Shown in pieces: positions 7,909 through 11,833 of a stretch of 11,833 nucleotides of DNA. A program made the translations under genes and the position numbers. A model generated the notes under the pieces. That model worked only from the letters and a program-made list of their open reading frames with translations, was not told where the DNA came from and did not search any database. Source of the DNA: Saccoglossus kowalevskii (Eukaryota; Hemichordata; Enteropneusta; Harrimaniidae); NCBI RefSeq assembly GCF_000003605.2, contig NW_003116956.1, positions 71,048 to 82,880 of the forward strand. Reading direction: 5' to 3'. Within the stretch, counting starts at the first letter, position 1. Each line of letters opens with the position of its first letter.

Positions 7909-8882
7909 ATCTTAGAAATGCCTGGACCAATCACAATCAAACTTCACACATACATCATACATGATATTATACATATGCACATCAATTTGTTTCACGATCT
8001 GATTCATGATGGCCGAATGGTGGCCATTTTTGTGCTAAAAATCATCGAAATCAAGCATTTCTCGGCTATTTACAGATGGATTTTGTTTAAACTTGGTATA
8101 TACATTAGACATTATAGGACCTTGATGCACTTCATTTTGTTTTTCAGCTAAGATTCAAAATGGCCGACTGGCGGCCATTTTGTTTTAATGAATGTGGCTC
8201 TTGTGTCATATCTCTGACTTGCTTTCACTGATTATATTCAAATTTGAAATATTCATTATACATGATGTCATAGATAGACAGATATATTGGTTTGACGATC
8301 CTATTCAAAATGGCCAAATGGTGGCCATTTTTGTGCTAAAAAAATCATCAAATATCAAGCATTTCTGGATGGATTTTGTTCAAACTTGGTACATATATTA
8401 GACATTACAGGTTCCTGATGCACATCATTTATTTTTCAGATCGGATTCAAAATGGCTGTCTGGCGGCCATTTTGTTTTAATGAATGGGCTTCTAGATCCC
8501 ATATCTCCGACTTGTTTTGACTAATTATATTCAAATTTGAAATATTCATTATACATGATGTCATAGACAGATATATTGGTTTGACGATCCTATTCAATGG
8601 TGGTCATTTTTGTGCTAAAAAGTCATCATTTATCAAGCATTTCTGGTATTTATGGATGGATTTCGTTCAAACTTGGTACATACATTAGACAGGTTCCTGA
8701 TGCACGTCATTTTATTTTTCAGATTGGATTCAAAATGGCTGACTGATGGCAATTCTGCTTTAATGATTGGGGTTCTAGAGCCATATCTCATAAATGCTTT
8801 GACTGATTATATTCAAATTTTATATATTCGTTATACATCATGTTATATATATATATACATGTATTCAAAATTGCTGATTTTG
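7909..8882. repeat. Diverged tandem units of about 290 bp, three plus a partial fourth
   Basis: Units start near 7909, 8208, 8501 and 8783, each opening TATCT. They share landmarks in order: TATTCATTATACATGAT, ATGGCC-ATGG-GGCCAT, GTGCTAAAA, CAAGCATTTCT, AAACTTGGTA, CATTAGACA, and CAAAATGGC-GGCGGCCATTTTG. The fourth unit stops after about 100 bp and contains a short (AT)n run. Short plus-strand open frames across it (7822-8151, 8192-8401, 8652-8960) are read-through of the repeat, not genes. Confidence 0.85.
8156..8182. repeat. Perfect 11-bp-arm hairpin CAAAATGGCCG / CGGCCATTTTG
   Basis: Arms at 8156-8166 and 8172-8182 surround an ACTGG loop. Diverged equivalents are at 8448-8474 and about 8730-8757. 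A second hairpin type per unit (AAAATGGCC, seven bases, GGCCATTTT) is at 8307-8331, with weaker versions near 8009-8027 and 8590. Confidence 0.9.
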
Positions 8883-9284
8883 AATGCTGTTCCAGAGCAA
8901 TATCTCTCAATATGGACAAGTACTTGTTTGACAATCAGATACAAATGTCAATCATTTTAATGTTAAAAAATCATATTCCTGACATGGTTATATTCCAGCT
9001 ATATTACTATAAAACAAAACTATATATCTTAAATTTGATAACTAACGGGGACTGTGCCATGCATGGCTTGTTTTATTTAATGCTGTTCCAGATCAATATC
9101 TCTCAATGTGGACTCGTTTGACGATCAGATACAAATGTCAATCATTTTAATGTTAAACAATCATCATAATCATATTCCTGACATGGTTATATTCCAGCTA
9201 CATGTATATTACTATATACAAATCTATATATCTTAAATTTGATAACTAACAGGGACTGTGCCGTGCATGACTTGTTTAACTTAA
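8883..9284. repeat. Direct tandem duplication of about 200 bp
   Basis: The first copy is about 8883-9078 and the second about 9079-9284. Both run AATGCTGTTCCAGA, CAATATCTCTCAAT, CAGATACAAATGTCAATC, CCTGACATGGTTATATTCC, TATATCTTAAATTTGATAAC, GGGACTGTGCC, TGCATG. The second copy carries small insertions (TCATAA, CATGTA). It sits just upstream of the Polycomb-like coding start. Confidence 0.9.
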
Positions 9285-9344
9285 ATCTAAGATGGCTGCC
9301 AAACCAGTTTACCTGCTGATTCCAAGTTTTACAGGTTACACACA

Positions 9345-9378
9345 TTGTTCTAACATGTATAACTTTGTTATTAAGCAG
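9345..9378 (+). promoter_or_regulatory. Likely branch point and splice acceptor before the Polycomb-like start codon
   Basis: A TTCTAAC branch-like sequence is followed by TATAACTTTGTTATTAAGCAG ending at 9378, four bases before ATG at 9383. This suggests that the exon begins at 9379 and that a 5' exon lies upstream, unseen. Confidence 0.6.
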
Positions 9379-9382
9379 AATA

Positions 9383-9505
9383 ATGGATGGAACAGATGGT
9401 GATGGCGAATCAAGTCCCGGGAAATCCGAACCGAAATTTTCAATTGGTTTAGATGTTCTTGCTAGATGGTCTGATGGACTGTTCTATCTGGGTACAATTC
9501 AAAAG
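9383..9505 (+). CDS. MTF2: Polycomb-like (MTF2/PHF19/PHF1 family) protein, first recognised coding exon: N-terminus and first half of Tudor domain
   Basis: The exon has 41 codons from [20 protein letters not shown] to [12 protein letters not shown]. Polycomb-like proteins are chromatin factors that recruit and stimulate PRC2; their N-terminal Tudor domain reads H3K36me3. The [18 protein letters not shown] block is the family's characteristic Tudor start, with W29 and Y35 as the first two aromatic-cage positions. ATG lies in a good context (A at -3, G at +4). Four bases before it is a likely splice acceptor, TTATTAAGCAG, with a TTCTAAC branch-like sequence about 28 nt upstream, so an upstream exon is expected. 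That exon may be 5' UTR or may extend the N-terminus, because the frame is open through the junction. The donor is AAG/GTAAAA, phase 0. Invertebrates usually have one gene for the three vertebrate paralogues. Confidence 0.87.
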
Positions 9506-10380
9506 GTAAAACTGAGATCCTCTTTACCAATTTTATTCATGTCATAATTTGCAAATATCATCTCTCAATTATAGTTTTTACACATTTTTTTAATTAATTC
9601 TTCATGCATTATGGTAGTTTTCAATCTTGTATCAAATAGCTCAATTTTTAGCTCTTCATATTTCTGATTGTGTAGTCTGTGGTATGTTGTCAACTTTTCA
9701 CATTTTTGTCTTCTTCAAAAATATTGAACCAAATGCTTTCATATTTGCAACATAGATTTTTGGGGTAGTCGTCTGTCAGATTTGTTCACTTCGTGATATC
9801 TTCAATTCTCTAATTTTAATGAATATTTTTGTCATTTTTGGTAAAAAGTGATATTTTTGACTTGTTGAAAACCACAAGTCCAATTGCTTTGATATTACAT
9901 ATATAGGTACTACAGGTAGACCTCTCTCAGATTTGTTCATTTCATGATGATATATTCAATTATCTAATTTTGATGAATATTTTTGTCATTTTTAGTAAAA
10001 AATTATATTTTTGATTTCTTGTTGAAAACAGCAAGTCTATTTGTTTTGATAGTATACATATTGTTCAATTATCTAATGATATCTTCAGTTCTTTAATTGA
10101 GATGAGCATTGCTAACAGAAGATCTATCTCAGCCGAAAGGCTGCCTGTTTATTTTTCCCAATGACCTCAACTGACCTATATTCTCTGGTGCCACAGGCAG
10201 TGTGTATTTTATATATGTGCTTGGATACTATGGTCAAAACAAGTTGGAACTTGCACAGAGTGAATATTTATAACATATTACCATTCATGGTTATTCCTGT
10301 TTGAGCATAATTTTGCAAATGTAACTTTTACATTATTTCATAAATAATAAAATAAAAAAAATATACTTGTTCCTGCGTAG
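9506..10380 (+). other. Intron between the two Polycomb-like coding exons
   Basis: The intron is 875 nt, with GTAAAA donor and GCGTAG acceptor, phase 0. It is AT-rich and contains three diverged units of about 150 bp (see the repeat at 9713-10110) and a small GNRA-type hairpin at 10130-10143. I see no coding sequence. Confidence 0.85.
9713..10110. repeat. About 150-bp diverged tandem units, roughly two and a half copies
   Basis: Units start near 9713, 9861 and 10018. Shared blocks are TTGAAAAC, GCTTTGATATT, CAGATTTGTTCA, TCTAATTTTGATGAATAT and TTTTTGTCATTTTTGGTAAA. Periods are 148 and 157 nt. The third copy is partial. Confidence 0.75.
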
Positions 10381-10462
10381 GTTGACCATGAACATGAGAA
10401 GTGTTTTGTGGTGTTTGAAGATAACTCTGAACACTGGTCACTCTTCAAGGATTTGCAAACTG
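10381..10462 (+). CDS. MTF2: Polycomb-like (MTF2/PHF19/PHF1 family) protein, second recognised coding exon: second half of Tudor domain
   Basis: The exon is 82 nt: 27 codons plus one base. It reads VDHEHEKCFVVFEDNSEHW and then SLFKDLQT with a split Gly. It completes the Tudor fold begun in the preceding exon (TIQK joins VDHEHEKC). VVFEDNS supplies the third cage aromatic, F53, and HW-S-L-F-KDLQTG corresponds to the W-x-L-W-KD-x-QTG end of vertebrate MTF2. The acceptor is TGCGTAG/GTT and the donor is ACTG/GTAAGT (strong), phase 1. The family's two PHD fingers and C-terminal parts should follow beyond the right edge. The exon is too short to appear as a long ORF. Confidence 0.9.
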
Positions 10463-10505
10463 GTAAGTCACATGACAAAGAACTAAATGTGAAATATTGT
10501 GCATA

Positions 10506-11833
10506 GTTCTAACCAATAGCATCACAGAACACAGTGGGTGCTTGGAAATGTTTGTCAATTCTAACCAATAACATCATAGAACACAGTGGGTGTTTGGAAG
10601 TGTTTGTCAATTCTAACCAATAACATTAAGAACACAGTGGGTGCTTGAAAGTGTTAACCAATAGCATCACAGAATGCAGTGGGTTCTTGGTAGTGTTTGT
10701 CAGTGTTAACCAATAGCATCCCAGAACACAGTGGGTGTTTGGAAATGTTTGTCAATTCTAACCAATAACATCATAGAACACAGTTGGTTCTTGGAAGTGT
10801 TTGTCAATTCTAACCAATAACATCATAGAACACAGTGGGTGCTTGAAAGTGTTTGTCAGTGTTAACCAATAGCATCACAGAATACAGTGGGTTCTTGGTA
10901 GTGTTTGTCAGTGTTAACCAATAGCATCACAGAACACAGTGGGTGTTAGGAAATGTTTGTCAATTCTAACCAGTAGCATCACAGAACACAGTGGGTGTTT
11001 GGAAGTGTTTGTCAATTCTAACCAATAACATCATAGAACACAGTGGGTGTTTGGAAGTGTTTGTCAATTCTAACCAATTACATTCAGAACACAGTGGGTG
11101 CTTGAAAGTGTTTGTCAATTCTAACCAATAACATCATAGAACACAGTTGGTTCTTGGACGTGTTTGTCAATTCTAACCAATAACATCATAGAACACAGTG
11201 GGTGCTTGAAAGTGTTTGTCAGTGTTAACCAATAGCATCACAGAATGCAGTGGGTTCTTGGTAGTGTTTGTCAGTGTTAACCAATAGCATCACAGAACAC
11301 AGTTGGAAATGTTTGTCAATTCTAACCAATAACATCATAGAACACAGTGGGTGTTTGGATGTGTTTGTCAATTCTAACCAATAACATCATAGAATGCAGT
11401 GGGTTCTTGGAAGTGTTTGTCAATTCTAACCAATAACATTAAGAACACAGTGGGTGCTTGGAAGTGTTTGTCATTGTTAACCAATAGCATCACAGAACAC
11501 AGTTGGAAATGTTTGTCAATTCTAACCAATAACATCATAGAACACAGTGGGTGTTTGGATGTGTTTGTCAATTCTAACCAATAACATCATAGAATGCAGT
11601 GGGTTCTTGGAAGTGTTTGTCAATTCTAACCAATAACATTAAGAACACAGTGGGTGTTTGGAAGTGTTTGTCAATTCTAACCAATAACATCGTAGAACAC
11701 CGTGGGTGTTTGGAAGTGTTTGTCAATTCTAACAAATAACATCATAGAACACAATGGGTTCTTGGAAGTGTTTGTCAGTGTTAACCAATAACATCATAGA
11801 ACACAGTGGGTGTTTGGAAGTGTTTGTCAATTG
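10506..11833. repeat. 52-bp tandem array with CCAAT in almost every unit, running off the right edge
   Basis: There are about 26 units reading TTCTAACCAATAACATCATA, GAACACAGTGGGTG, then TTGGAAGTGTTTGTCAA. Two variant classes exist: AATTCTAACCAATAACATCAT and CAGTGTTAACCAATAGCATCAC. I count about 24 intact CCAAT and two changed (CCAGT near 10970, CAAAT near 11733). A block of about 182 bp (11275-11456) recurs without a visible difference 200 bp later (11475-11656), a recent multi-unit duplication. The array begins 43 nt after the Polycomb-like exon donor. Open frames in it (11374-11571, 11399-11584) are repeat read-through. Confidence 0.96.

Noticed and set aside
7822-9121. Several plus-strand open frames of 66-109 codons
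   Set aside because: They follow the 290-bp and 200-bp repeat units and have no domain signature or splice support.
9294-9330. Possible SARDH upstream exon on the minus strand ending at a GTAAAC donor (...GAATCAGCAG/GT)
   Set aside because: The phase would fit, but the encoded residues lack the Trp-His flavinylation block expected there and no homology is visible upstream.
11374-11584. Open frames on both strands with SILTNNI / MLLVRIDKHFQ-type repeats
   Set aside because: They are read-through of the 52-bp tandem array.

Overview
The window looks like a gene-bearing stretch of an animal nuclear genome, most probably a marine invertebrate and plausibly a mollusc. This rests on short exons with GT-AG introns, an AT-rich background, many short inverted-repeat (MITE-like) elements and several tandem arrays. 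The species cannot be named from the sequence. Two genes are recognisable by reading translated exons, and both run off the window.

Left half (about 398-5432, minus strand): five consecutive internal exons of a sarcosine dehydrogenase (SARDH) gene, in transcription order 5254-5432, 3297-3476, 1585-1708, 1086-1291 and 398-527. All junctions are GT-AG. The phases match across every intron and the five exons join into one open frame of 819 nt (272 complete codons plus split codons at each end). They encode the middle of the FAD-dependent oxidoreductase domain. The N-terminal exons (mitochondrial presequence, dinucleotide-binding loop, flavinylation site) and the C-terminal folate-binding part are not seen. 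The introns hold most of the repeats: a 53-bp array touching a splice donor (880-1085), a 21-bp/63-bp satellite filling most of intron 1709-3296, two 168-bp TTAA-bounded inverted-repeat elements (663-830 and 3875-4042), and a 215-bp TA-flanked MITE (4469-4683).

Middle (5433-9378): no coding sequence found. It holds a short CpG-rich element at about 7440-7528, a strong CpG-rich hairpin at 7827-7861, a series of about 290-bp diverged units carrying AAAATGGCC/GGCCATTTT hairpins (7909-8882), and a tandem pair of about 200-bp units (8883-9284).

Right part (9383-11833, plus strand): the first two recognised coding exons (9383-9505, 10381-10462) of a Polycomb-like gene (MTF2/PHF19/PHF1 family), together encoding the Tudor domain. 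The intron after the second exon starts with a 52-bp array of about 26 units, nearly all containing CCAAT, which runs off the right edge.

The two genes point away from each other. They are functionally unrelated: mitochondrial one-carbon metabolism versus PRC2 recruitment and histone reading. I found no new multi-gene system. The noteworthy material is the repeat architecture, especially three unrelated tandem arrays that each begin within about 50 nt of a 5' splice site.
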